64,000 bases of DNA from contig JAFYQK010000025.1 in the NCBI GenBank assembly GCA_017547165.1, positions 310,001 to 374,000 on the forward strand. Reading direction: 5' to 3'. The position numbers and the translations under genes are program-made. This stretch comes from Bacteroidaceae bacterium. GTDB taxonomy: Bacteria; Bacteroidota; Bacteroidia; Bacteroidales; Bacteroidaceae. How positions within the stretch are numbered: position 1 is the stretch's first letter; every line of letters starts with the position of its first letter. The notes under the pieces are model-generated. The model had not been told where the DNA came from and searched no databases. It saw only the letters and a program-made list of their open reading frames with translations. Positions 24,729 through 33,624 of the stretch are shown here, piece after piece.

Positions 24729-27700
24729 TCACTCTGCTATGATGCTGAACTCGGCGCCGCTGGCAAAGTCCTGACCGTTCTGGCTGGACAGAGCGCGGAA
24801 GCGGAAGTAGCGAGCCTTGACGGGAGCCTTGAGCATAACCTTCTTCTCCTTCTGGTTGTTCTCGAAGGTGCCCTTCATGATGGGTTCACCCCAATCCTTG
24901 CCATCCTGGCTAACGAGAATCTCATAGTCCTTGATGTTGCCGTTGGGACCATCCTGACGGGGCAGATAAACGAAGCCCTTGATGTTCTTGGTATCACCAG
25001 CATCGAAGTCTACCCAGTGAGGATACTTAGCTACGGTAACGCTATACATAGTGTGCCAGATGCTATTGATATCGCCATCAACAAGGTGCTTGGCATTGCC
25101 TTCGCCAGACTCCTCGCTACTGGTGAAGATAACCTCTGTGCTGATCTTCTCAATCTTAGCATATGTCATGCTAACCTTCAGCTCGGGTTTCTCCTTGTAG
25201 TAAGCAGTGATAGTGCCACCATCGCGGAAGTTGATAGGACCTGTGTACTGCTTAGCCTTCTTGTCCTTGTTTACCTTGTACATGATAGTTGCACCCTCTA
25301 TACCGCTCTCGATGATAACATCACCATTCTTCTGCTGTTGCATGAGCAGAGGCTTCTCGCTTGCGGTAGATACCTCGGCACCACCCTTGGCAGCTGCGGG
25401 ACGGATGATGAAGCCCATACGAGTGGGAGCACCGAATGCACGGTCGTGAGGCAGAGGACCACCCTGACCACAAGAGTTACCACCAAGACCTGTTACCATA
25501 GCATCTACGGTCAGGTAGTTGACATCACTCTTAGGCAACTTGTGGGGATGTGTAGCCATTGTCATATCCATTGCGCTATGGTTCAATGCAGAAACAGCGT
25601 AAGGCTTTTCGTTTACTACCAAGAGACCCTTACCTGCCTTATTGGTGAGAGATACCCAACGAGTTTCCTCGTGGTTGCCCATCTGCTGAGGCTTGGGGAA
25701 GTTCGCGAACTGCTCAGTCACGGTAGACTTGTACTGCTCAATGAACTGACCAGTCTTGCGGTCGTTGTAGTTGTCGATAGGACCACGACCGTAGTAGCTG
25801 AGCTGATCCATCTTGGCAGGAACCTGCATTTCGTAACCCAGGCGTGCCAATACGAGACCAGGATTGCTTGAAGTGATAGCAGCCTGAAGTTCGATAGAAC
25901 CGTCGGCATAGATGGTCCATACCTGGTTGGTGGTGAACTTGAAGTCATCAGCACCGAAGGGACGATCCTTGCTCTCCTCGAGAGTGTGGATACCGCTATC
26001 ATAACGGCCATTCTTGCTCTGCAGACGTGCTGCATTGGGAGCCTGAGACACTACGGTGAAGGTGAGGATAACGTTGCCGTTCTTCTCCTTGATAACCTGA
26101 GCGTCAACAGCCTTGTGCTGGAGGTTGTGCAAACCGTTGTTGAACCAGGGCTGGTAGCACCAGTTGTCGTTGCTTACGAAAGCACGGAATGCGTTCAAGC
26201 GAGGACCGCCACCTGCGGGGATAACTGTCTCGTTGCCGTATGCCAACTGATGGATTGTACCCTTGGTCATATCGAACTGAACCTCGAAGCCTTCGCCCTT
26301 GAAGGTCTGCATGTTCTCAACCTGAGTGTTAGTGATAGTACCATTGCCTGCTACTGTGCTGATGGCGGGAGCTGTTACAGAAGGAGCGCTAACGAGCAAC
26401 TGCTCCTCGGCCTGAACATAACCCTTCTTAGCCCAAGGCATATCTTCTGCCAAAAGGAACTGCACCTTTGCGAAATATTCGCCACTTGCCTCCAGCTTGC
26501 TGAAGTCGTAAGGCATGGTGTAGACCATTTTCTGGCGAGGACCAAGTACCATGCGGGGACCCTGAATGGGCTGGTTCTTCTGGATGCACTTGCCATCCTT
26601 CCACAATGACCATACAATCTGGTACTCATTGAGAGGCTCGTAGTAGTTCTTGTTGAAGATTTCTACCTTGCCCTTCTTGGTATCAAGCATCTTCACACCT
26701 ACATACTGGTAAACCTTCTTAACCTCGTAGTACTGAGGCTTGGGCTCGCGGTCGCCGAAGATGATACCGTTCATTACGAACTGACCATCGTTGGGAGTAT
26801 CACCGAAGTTACCACCATAAGCCAGATAGCGAGTGCCGTCCTTCTCATAGTTGTACATTGACTGGTCAACCCAGTCCCAGATGGCACCACCACAGAAGAA
26901 GTTGGTGCTCTCCATAGCATCCCAGTAGTCAACCAGGTTACCAACGGCATTACCCATTGAGTGTGCATACTCGGAGATATGGAAGGGATACTTGATATTA
27001 TACTTACCTGTTACTGCACCGCGTGTCCAGCCGATAGAGGGATACTGGTTAGAACCCATATCCACGATGTCGTTGTTACGCTCGTACTGTACGGGACGAG
27101 TAGCGTCGAATGCCTTCAGTGCATCATAAGCAGCAACGAAGTTCTTACCAGGACCTGCCTCATTACCCAAAGACCAGATAACGATACAAGCATTGTTCAC
27201 GTTGGCATGAGCCATTTCCATTACACGAGCAACGTGTGCCTTCTTCCACTCCTCGGGGTGAGAAAGAGATGCATCGCCATAGTAGTACTCGTGGCTCTCA
27301 ATGTTAGCCTCATCCTCCAGGTAGATACCATACTTGTCGCAAAGGAAGTACCAGTAGGGATCGCAGGGATAGTGAGAGTTGCGAACATGGTTGATGTTAG
27401 CGCGCTTCATCATCATCACCTCTTCAGTCTGCATTTCGCGAGTAATGGCATGACCAACGGCTGGATGGCTCTCGTGGCGGTTTACACCCTTCAACTTCAC
27501 GGTCTTGCCGTTGATGTAATAGTAGCGACCAGCCAAACCGAACTCATCGTCCTCAGCCTTAGTGTCCTTAATCTCTACCTCGCGGAAACCTACGATTGTA
27601 GAAACGGTTTCCAGAACCTTACCCTTCTTGTCCAACAACTCACCAACGAGAGTGTAGCGATATGGAGCCTCGGCAGTCCACTTCTTGGGGTTAACCATCT

Positions 27701-28760
27701 TCAACTCGGTGTTGATAACGGTCTTGCCTGTGAGCTTGTTCAGAGTAACAGGAGTGCTGATAGCAACTACATCAGTAGCCTTGTTGTCATCGTTGTAAAG
27801 CTCATGTGCATAGAGGCTATAACGCATGCTTGCACCCTTGACGTTCTTCTTTGATGTGTTGAGCAACTCAGCGCTGATGTTAAGCACACCATTCTGGTAG
27901 TTCTCGTCCAAATCGGGCTTAACAACCAGGTCGCGTACTCTTACAGAGGGACGGCTTTGGATAGCCACGGTGCGGAAGATACCAGGCAGACGGAACATGT
28001 CCTGAGCCTCAAGGAATGAACCGTCGCTTGAACGGTAGACCTCTACTGCTACGGTATTCTCACCTTCTTCGTTCAAGTAGGGAGTGATGTTGAACTCTGC
28101 AGTGTTGCGTGAGTTCTTTGAGAAACCCACATACTTGCCATTGATCCAAAGATAGAAGAATGAGTCAACACCATCGAATGAGATAAACACCTCGCGACCC
28201 TTCCAATCGGCAGGTACGCTGAAGGTACGCAGATATGAACCCACCTCGTTGCGGTGCTTGTAGGTTGTCCAATGTGTTGGAGGAGTGCGCATAACGCCAC
28301 CCTTCCAGTCGCCTACAGCTACACGATGCTGGAAAATAACGGGCTGGTTAACATAGATGGGGGTACCATACTTCTGTGTACCATCCTTCTGCAAACCAAC
28401 AATGTTCCATGAAGAGGGAACAGGGATGTTGTCCCAATTGGTAGCATCAAAGCCTACCTCGTGGAAGTTAGCAGGACGCTCGTCGGGATTGGGAGCCCAG
28501 TGGAACTTCCATGTGCCGTTAAGCGATTGCCAGTACTTACTGTTTTCGGGCAATACCTTACGAGCTTTTTCTACGCTCTCAAAAGAGAAAAACCATGCAT
28601 GTGGTTGTTCCTTGTTGAGCGAGAGTTCTTCTACTGATTCCCATTCCTTGCCAGAGGGAGCAGTTTGGTTGCCATAGAGGAAACCTTCGAGGGCGGGACT
28701 CTGTGCCGCCATGTGCATGCAGGCAAAACCTGCCGCAACTACAGAAAGAAATCTTCTCAT
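24729..28760 (-). CDS. Secreted GH2 beta-galactosidase with C-terminal F5/8-type domain
   Basis: Enzyme of 1343 residues with a signal peptide (~1-19, cut after MAAQ). The GH2 sandwich, Ig and barrel domains run to ~650, with acid/base Glu534 (WSLGNEAGPG) and nucleophile Glu597 (HISEYAHSMGN); GVNRHESHP at ~425-433 is a LacZ-type binding motif. A small beta-galactosidase domain (Bgal_small_N) follows (~830-1110), then a chitobiase-like strand domain and a C-terminal discoidin/CBM32-type module (~1200-1343). Larger than E. coli LacZ (1024) because of the added C-terminal modules. It cleaves beta-galactosides outside the cytoplasm, probably as part of glycan foraging. Confidence 0.93.
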   Translation of the reverse strand: MRRFLSVVAAGFACMHMAAQSPALEGFLYGNQTAPSGKEWESVEELSLNKEQPHAWFFSFESVEKARKVLPENSKYWQSLNGTWKFHWAPNPDERPANFHEVGFDATNWDNIPVPSSWNIVGLQKDGTQKYGTPIYVNQPVIFQHRVAVGDWKGGVMRTPPTHWTTYKHRNEVGSYLRTFSVPADWKGREVFISFDGVDSFFYLWINGKYVGFSKNSRNTAEFNITPYLNEEGENTVAVEVYRSSDGSFLEAQDMFRLPGIFRTVAIQSRPSVRVRDLVVKPDLDENYQNGVLNISAELLNTSKKNVKGASMRYSLYAHELYNDDNKATDVVAISTPVTLNKLTGKTVINTELKMVNPKKWTAEAPYRYTLVGELLDKKGKVLETVSTIVGFREVEIKDTKAEDDEFGLAGRYYYINGKTVKLKGVNRHESHPAVGHAITREMQTEEVMMMKRANINHVRNSHYPCDPYWYFLCDKYGIYLEDEANIESHEYYYGDASLSHPEEWKKAHVARVMEMAHANVNNACIVIWSLGNEAGPGKNFVAAYDALKAFDATRPVQYERNNDIVDMGSNQYPSIGWTRGAVTGKYNIKYPFHISEYAHSMGNAVGNLVDYWDAMESTNFFCGGAIWDWVDQSMYNYEKDGTRYLAYGGNFGDTPNDGQFVMNGIIFGDREPKPQYYEVKKVYQYVGVKMLDTKKGKVEIFNKNYYEPLNEYQIVWSLWKDGKCIQKNQPIQGPRMVLGPRQKMVYTMPYDFSKLEASGEYFAKVQFLLAEDMPWAKKGYVQAEEQLLVSAPSVTAPAISTVAGNGTITNTQVENMQTFKGEGFEVQFDMTKGTIHQLAYGNETVIPAGGGPRLNAFRAFVSNDNWCYQPWFNNGLHNLQHKAVDAQVIKEKNGNVILTFTVVSQAPNAARLQSKNGRYDSGIHTLEESKDRPFGADDFKFTTNQVWTIYADGSIELQAAITSSNPGLVLARLGYEMQVPAKMDQLSYYGRGPIDNYNDRKTGQFIEQYKSTVTEQFANFPKPQQMGNHEETRWVSLTNKAGKGLLVVNEKPYAVSALNHSAMDMTMATHPHKLPKSDVNYLTVDAMVTGLGGNSCGQGGPLPHDRAFGAPTRMGFIIRPAAAKGGAEVSTASEKPLLMQQQKNGDVIIESGIEGATIMYKVNKDKKAKQYTGPINFRDGGTITAYYKEKPELKVSMTYAKIEKISTEVIFTSSEESGEGNAKHLVDGDINSIWHTMYSVTVAKYPHWVDFDAGDTKNIKGFVYLPRQDGPNGNIKDYEILVSQDGKDWGEPIMKGTFENNQKEKKVMLKAPVKARYFRFRALSSQNGQDFASGAEFSIIAE

Positions 28761-28801
28761 GATTAGGTTATTTGTTGTTTTATAGTTATACTCGTTTCGT
28801 G

Positions 28802-28809
28802 CAAAGATA
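28802..28809 (-). promoter_or_regulatory. -7 box of the beta-galactosidase gene
   Basis: TATCTTTG on the minus strand, ~42 bases before the start. No -33 TTTG at the normal spacing, which suggests an activator. Confidence 0.58.
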
Positions 28810-28942
28810 ATAATAATTTTCTATAAATATAGAATTGTTTTCAGTTCATTGCTCGTAATATGGCTTTTCTGGTGCAAATATGCGACTATTATGTATCTAT
28901 CAGTGGATAAATGATGTGGCAAAGGTGTGCCAAGGAGGTAAT

Positions 28943-30112
28943 TTATCGTTTTTCGGAAATAATAGCATTGTACAATTCGTAATTGAGTTTCTTGCGAAGT
29001 CGTTCTCTGCGTTTGCGTATGGTAGCCGGTGTAGTGTGACCGAGATGAGCTATTACCGTATTCGGATAACCGAGGTACATGTATAGTAAGCAAAGAAGCT
29101 CCTGGTCGTTAAGTTCGGCACTATCGAGCAGGAGGATACAGGCATCCTTGAACGAATCCAGTATAACGCCCTCCACTTGCCGTATCTGCTCATTATCAAT
29201 GGAAAGCCATTCGCGTTCGCTCACTTTTGTTGAGCATATATCAGTATAGACAGAAGATTGTTCAAATGCCTTCCTGCCCTCGGCAAGAGCATTGCATAAA
29301 GTCCCTGTTTGGTTATTGTTTAGACGTCCCGACGAATCGGCCTTGACGTCGTATTGTCTAACCTCATTCAAAGTATTGTCTTTGATGCGACGTCGTATTG
29401 TCATAACCAAGACGATACAACCTATCACCGCAAGACCTGTTATGACATATATTGTAGTGCTGTTGTCAGTTTCTTCTTGTGCAATGATGTTGCTCTTGAG
29501 GGAACTTTTCAACTGCTCCATGGTCATCGGTTCGAACACGCGGCTCTCTCTAATCTTCATGTGTTTGTCTTTATGTTTCTGTGCTGAGTCGGGCATATTG
29601 CGCGTGTCGTATATGTTCCATAGGATATGGTGGCAGATATACTCTATCTGGTCGTTGGTGGTGTGTGGCGCCTCCAGAGCCATGCGCGCATAATGCATAG
29701 CAGAGTCGTGTGCACCGAAATGCCACAAGTCATCGGCCTTATATGCAAGGCATGTGGGGTAACTTTCATGCTCAGGACCAACGAGTTCAAGGTATTGGTT
29801 CAGGTATTGCAATGCCTGGTCATAATCGTGAGTGATATAGGCGGCAATCCATCGCAATGTGAATAGGGCATCGGCACGCAATGTGTCGTTTGCATCGTTG
29901 CGCACAACAATATTGGCAAAGTGGAAGGTTGCCTTGTTGAAGAGCCTCATGCGCTCCTTGTTTTCGTTGATACTTGTCTTGTTGGCTTGAGTCAGAAACT
30001 CATGAGCCAAATGTTGCTCTTCCTCTGGTGTACAAAGATTGTACTTGTTACCTATGCATGTACATAAGACAAGAAGACACAAAATCAGCAATGGAAGTTT
30101 GTAGAAATTCAT
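28943..30112 (-). CDS. Membrane-bound TPR/HTH transcriptional regulator
   Basis: Protein of 389 residues. The N-terminal signal/lipid-type segment (LLILCLLVLCTC) is followed by a periplasmic TPR region (~30-200), a single membrane span (~222-243, TGLAVIGCIVLVMTI) and a cytoplasmic region ending in a helix-turn-helix (~345-380: GYPNTVIAHLGHTTPATIRK). This is the Bacteroidetes design in which periplasmic repeats sense something and the same protein contacts DNA. There is no kinase or receiver domain. It stands upstream of the beta-galactosidase gene in the same direction, but the target genes are not shown by the sequence. Confidence 0.8.
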   Translation of the reverse strand: MNFYKLPLLILCLLVLCTCIGNKYNLCTPEEEQHLAHEFLTQANKTSINENKERMRLFNKATFHFANIVVRNDANDTLRADALFTLRWIAAYITHDYDQALQYLNQYLELVGPEHESYPTCLAYKADDLWHFGAHDSAMHYARMALEAPHTTNDQIEYICHHILWNIYDTRNMPDSAQKHKDKHMKIRESRVFEPMTMEQLKSSLKSNIIAQEETDNSTTIYVITGLAVIGCIVLVMTIRRRIKDNTLNEVRQYDVKADSSGRLNNNQTGTLCNALAEGRKAFEQSSVYTDICSTKVSEREWLSIDNEQIRQVEGVILDSFKDACILLLDSAELNDQELLCLLYMYLGYPNTVIAHLGHTTPATIRKRRERLRKKLNYELYNAIISEKR

Positions 30113-30135
30113 GGTGTTGTGATATTATTTGATGG

Positions 30136-30143
30136 CAAAGATA
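30136..30143 (-). promoter_or_regulatory. -7 box of the TPR/HTH regulator gene
   Basis: TATCTTTG on the minus strand, ~24 bases before the start codon. Confidence 0.6.
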
Positions 30144-30176
30144 GTCATTTTATAACGCACAATACCACTGATTGGT

Positions 30177-30214
30177 GTGAAAAAGGCGTGACAATGATGT
30201 GACAAGCGTGACAA
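30177..30214 (-). promoter_or_regulatory. Direct TTGTCAC repeats upstream of the TPR/HTH regulator
   Basis: On the plus strand GTGACAA occurs at 30188, 30199 and 30208, with a degenerate copy GTGAAAA at 30177: spacings 11, 11 and 9. In the gene's direction these are TTGTCAC sites 34-71 bases upstream of the -7 box, the place for an activator or an autoregulator. Confidence 0.5.
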
Positions 30215-30236
30215 GATACTCTCTTGCGAATAAATC

Positions 30237-30270
30237 AAGGGAGAATGCGCAATCACTTACATTCTCCCTT
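30237..30270 (-). terminator. Terminator after argB
   Basis: AAGGGAGAATG (30237-30247) and CATTCTCCCTT (30260-30270) form a perfect 11-bp stem with a 12-base loop; on the minus strand it ends the topA-aroK-speA-argB run. Confidence 0.82.
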
Positions 30271-30300
30271 AATTTTAGTTTTCTATGAATAATAGAAACG

Positions 30301-31116
30301 CTATTTCTCTATCACTGTACCTTGGGTGGCCAGTATATCCATAAAATGAGTGATAACCACCCTTTTCACTCCTGCATCCAAACTTTCAAATGCATTATCA
30401 AGTTTTGGAATCATACCCCCCGACACAATACCATCTTCCTTCAACTGAGCATAGCTTTGTGTATTGATACTGGGTATAACGCTATCGTCGTCATCGGCAT
30501 CAGCCATTACACCAGACTTCTCGAAACAGTAGGTCAGGGTTACCTCAAATTCCTCAGTAAGAGCCTTTGCTACGGTTGCCGCCATGGTGTCGGCATTGGT
30601 GTTGAGAATGTTGCCTTTTCCATCGTGTGTGAGGGGGGCTACCACAGGTATTATAGCCTCGTTTTCATTTGTAGGTTTGATAAGTGCAGCCAAACGATTG
30701 CCATTGGCATAATCAACATCGCCTACAAAACCAAAATCTACCAAATGCTTGGTTCCATCGTCCATGGTCACCATCTTTGGTTCTCGCTTGTGGCTTCGAA
30801 TGATGTCCATATCGGCACCGGTAAGGCCAACGGCATTAACTCCTTTTGCCTGAAGAGCTGCAACGATACGCTTATTGACAAGTCCGCCATAAACCATAGT
30901 GACTACCTGTAGCATGTTCTCGTCGGTAATGCGACGTCCGCCTATCATTTGGCTCTCAAAACCAAGTTGGGCGGCAATTTTTGTTGCCGAGCGTCCACCA
31001 CCATGCACCAGAACTTTATAACCTGGCATAGTGGCAAACTGGTTAATCAGTTCGTTCAGCGAAGTGCTGTCCTCTACAACAGCTCCGCCAACCTTTATGA
31101 CATTTATTTTATCCAT
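30301..31116 (-). CDS. argB: Acetylglutamate kinase
   Basis: Amino-acid kinase fold, 271 residues. VIKVGGAVVED (~5-15) binds ATP, VHGGGRSAT (~37-45) is the phosphate loop, and SGGMIPKL (~234-241) is the conserved C-terminal motif. It phosphorylates the gamma-carboxyl of N-acetyl- (or, in some Bacteroidetes, N-succinyl-) glutamate in arginine synthesis. It begins 8 bases after speA ends, so arginine synthesis and arginine decarboxylation are transcribed together, which could balance arginine and polyamine pools. Confidence 0.93.
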   Translation of the reverse strand: MDKINVIKVGGAVVEDSTSLNELINQFATMPGYKVLVHGGGRSATKIAAQLGFESQMIGGRRITDENMLQVVTMVYGGLVNKRIVAALQAKGVNAVGLTGADMDIIRSHKREPKMVTMDDGTKHLVDFGFVGDVDYANGNRLAALIKPTNENEAIIPVVAPLTHDGKGNILNTNADTMAATVAKALTEEFEVTLTYCFEKSGVMADADDDDSVIPSINTQSYAQLKEDGIVSGGMIPKLDNAFESLDAGVKRVVITHFMDILATQGTVIEK

Positions 31117-31124
31117 GTGGCGTA

Positions 31125-33020
31125 TTATTCCAAATATGTATAGCCATAGAGACCAGCCCTATAGTTGCTGATAAACTCCTTGCCCTCGTTCTCGGTAATC
31201 TTTCCGTCCTTAATGGCCTTGCTTACCCAGATTTCCAGACGGCGCACCAGTTTCTTGGGTTCATATTGTACATATTCGAGCACATCTGCCACGGTTTCAC
31301 CGTCAATAATCTGGTCTATGTCATATCCGCCATTATCATTGATGGAGATATGCACGGCATTGGTATCGCCGAACAGGTTGTGCATATTACCAAGGATTTC
31401 CTGATATGCACCTACGAGGAATACACCTATATAATAATGGTCGCCATGCTTTATGCTATGCAGGGGCAGATAACTTGTCTGCTGTGTGCCATTGACATAG
31501 GCTGAAATCTTGCCGTCCGAGTCGCAGGTAATATCTTGTAATGTTGCTGAGCGTGTTGGGCGTTCTTCTAGTCGTGCGATAGGCATGATGGGGAACAATT
31601 GGTCGATACCCCATGAGTCGGGCAAACTCTGGAACAGGGAGAAGTTGCAGAAGTACTTGTCCGCCATCTGCTTGTCTAAAGTGCGCAATTCATCGGGAAC
31701 ATGTTTCTGATGGTGTGCCAGCTCTGCCACTTCATGACTGATAGCCCAGTAAAGGCTCTCTATCTGTGCACGGGTCTTCAGGTCGATGATGCCATGGCGG
31801 AACAAGTCCAACGCCTCCTCACGGATATCCTCAGCATCATGCCAGTCCTCAAGCATGGAACGGTTTGACAGTTTGTCCCAAATCTCCGTCAGGTCATGTA
31901 CCAGTTTGTGGTCTTCTGCTGTGGGTTGGAAATCCTCAGGCATCTGAGGTGCCGTCACGCTTTCCATAACATCCAGGATCAGTACTGAGTGATGAGCCGT
32001 AAGACTTCTGCCACCTTCGGTGATAAGGTTGGGATGAGGTATATTGTTTTTGTTTGCCGCCTCTACAAATGTGTAGACGCAGTCGTTGACATACTCCTGT
32101 ATGCTGTAGTTCACGGAACTCTCTGAGTTGCTGCTTCGTGTACCGTCATAGTCAACACCAAGACCACCGCCACAATCGACAAACTTGATATTGTAACCCA
32201 TGGCATGAAGCTGAACGTAGAACTGTGCTGCCTCCTTCAGGGCTGTGGATATACGACGTATTTTAGTAATCTGGCTACCAATATGGAAGTGGATGAATGT
32301 CAGACAATCCTTTAGGTTCATTTCCTCCAGAGTCTGCAAAGCTGTGAGCAATTCAGAACTGTTCAATCCGAACTTACTTGCATCGCCACCGCTCTCTTGC
32401 CATTTACCGCTACCGCTTGAGGCCAACTTGATACGTATGCCAAGATTGGGACGCACACCGAGTTTGGCCGCCGTGTCAGCAATTATCTTCAATTCGGGCA
32501 ATTTCTCCACTACAAGGAACACACGCTTGCCCATCTTCTGCGCCAAGAGAGCCAGTTCTATGAAGTTCTGGTCCTTATGGCCATTGCAAATAATCAGGGA
32601 GTCGGAGTCCATGTGGGTAGCCAACACGGCATGAAGTTCGGGCTTTGAACCGGCCTCAAGTCCAAGGTTGTATCTCTTGCCATGGCTGATGATTTCTTCA
32701 ACCACAGGACGCATTTGGTTTACCTTGATGGGAAATATAATGAAATGTTCGCCTTGATAGTTGTACTCTTTACCGGCCGAGCGGAAGCAAGCATCCGTTT
32801 TTTGGATTCTGCTATCAAGAATATCTGGGAAGCGGAGTAGCATAGGTGCTGCCACATGTTTGGTGGCAAGTCGGTCAACCACCTCTTTCAAGTCAATTCG
32901 TGTACCATTTTTCTTGGGTTCTACATAGACATGACCCTTCTCGTTGATGCCAAAGAAATTCACACCCCAACCCTTGATGTTGTAGAGTTCTTCCGAGTCC
33001 TCAATGCGCCACTTTTTCAT
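31125..33020 (-). CDS. speA: Biosynthetic arginine decarboxylase
   Basis: PLP enzyme of 631 residues that makes agmatine, the first step to putrescine. The PLP Lys is Lys99 in FPIKVNQ; GLEAGSKPELHAVL and the Gly-rich CGGGLGVDYDG are the alanine-racemase-type barrel motifs; DITCDSDGKI near ~510 holds the active-site Cys of the C-terminal beta domain. Length matches SpeA (~630-660). It lies 70 bases after aroK and 8 before argB. Confidence 0.95.
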   Translation of the reverse strand: MKKWRIEDSEELYNIKGWGVNFFGINEKGHVYVEPKKNGTRIDLKEVVDRLATKHVAAPMLLRFPDILDSRIQKTDACFRSAGKEYNYQGEHFIIFPIKVNQMRPVVEEIISHGKRYNLGLEAGSKPELHAVLATHMDSDSLIICNGHKDQNFIELALLAQKMGKRVFLVVEKLPELKIIADTAAKLGVRPNLGIRIKLASSGSGKWQESGGDASKFGLNSSELLTALQTLEEMNLKDCLTFIHFHIGSQITKIRRISTALKEAAQFYVQLHAMGYNIKFVDCGGGLGVDYDGTRSSNSESSVNYSIQEYVNDCVYTFVEAANKNNIPHPNLITEGGRSLTAHHSVLILDVMESVTAPQMPEDFQPTAEDHKLVHDLTEIWDKLSNRSMLEDWHDAEDIREEALDLFRHGIIDLKTRAQIESLYWAISHEVAELAHHQKHVPDELRTLDKQMADKYFCNFSLFQSLPDSWGIDQLFPIMPIARLEERPTRSATLQDITCDSDGKISAYVNGTQQTSYLPLHSIKHGDHYYIGVFLVGAYQEILGNMHNLFGDTNAVHISINDNGGYDIDQIIDGETVADVLEYVQYEPKKLVRRLEIWVSKAIKDGKITENEGKEFISNYRAGLYGYTYLE

Positions 33021-33090
33021 TTATTCTGTAAAATAATCTGTTTGGAAATGTCCAAAGGTTATTGTAAAAGGTTGATTCTAAAGGTTATTG

Positions 33091-33618
33091 CTATATTCCG
33101 GTTGCCTCTCTCAGTACTCTTACACTATCTGCTACCTTTTCTCTTGAATTGAGAAGGTCGACATTGATTATGTGCTTTGCTTTCATATAGTATGGTTCGC
33201 GTTGGTCGAGCATCCCTTGTATGTAGTCGGTAAGTTCTTCCTCGCTCTTGCCAAGGATGAGTGGTCTGACCACCTTTCCCATCTTGAGGTGCGCCGCCAG
33301 AACCTCTGCAGAGGCTTTCAAGTAGATGGTGTCGCAGAGAGAGTTCATATAGTCTATGTTGTCGAAGAAGCATGGAGTGCCGCCTCCGCATGAGATAATG
33401 ACATTCTCAAACTCTGCCACCTCGTGAAGCATGTTGCGTTCTATTTCTCTGAACCCTTCTTCACCTCGTTCTTCAAATATCTGTGCAACGGTTTTATGAA
33501 AACGCATCTCGATGTACCAGTCCAAATCGTAGAACTGTACCCCCAGGTTCTTGGCCAGAGCATGACCTATGGTGGTCTTGCCTGCTCCCATATATCCTAT
33601 AAGGATGATGCTCTTCAT
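33091..33618 (-). CDS. aroK: Shikimate kinase
   Basis: Small P-loop kinase of 175 residues: Walker A GYMGAGKTT (8-16), the shikimate-binding DxD-type Asp in YDLDWYIE (~32-39), FREIE (~57-61) and the Gly-rich CGGGTPC (~79-85). It phosphorylates shikimate on the aromatic amino-acid path. It starts 6 bases after topA ends, so it is co-transcribed with it. Confidence 0.93.
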   Translation of the reverse strand: MKSIILIGYMGAGKTTIGHALAKNLGVQFYDLDWYIEMRFHKTVAQIFEERGEEGFREIERNMLHEVAEFENVIISCGGGTPCFFDNIDYMNSLCDTIYLKASAEVLAAHLKMGKVVRPLILGKSEEELTDYIQGMLDQREPYYMKAKHIINVDLLNSREKVADSVRVLREATGI

Positions 33619-33624
33619 GAACAG

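Noticed and set aside
24702-25871. Long plus-strand frame opposite the beta-galactosidase
   Set aside because: Antisense shadow of a long gene with clear catalytic motifs.
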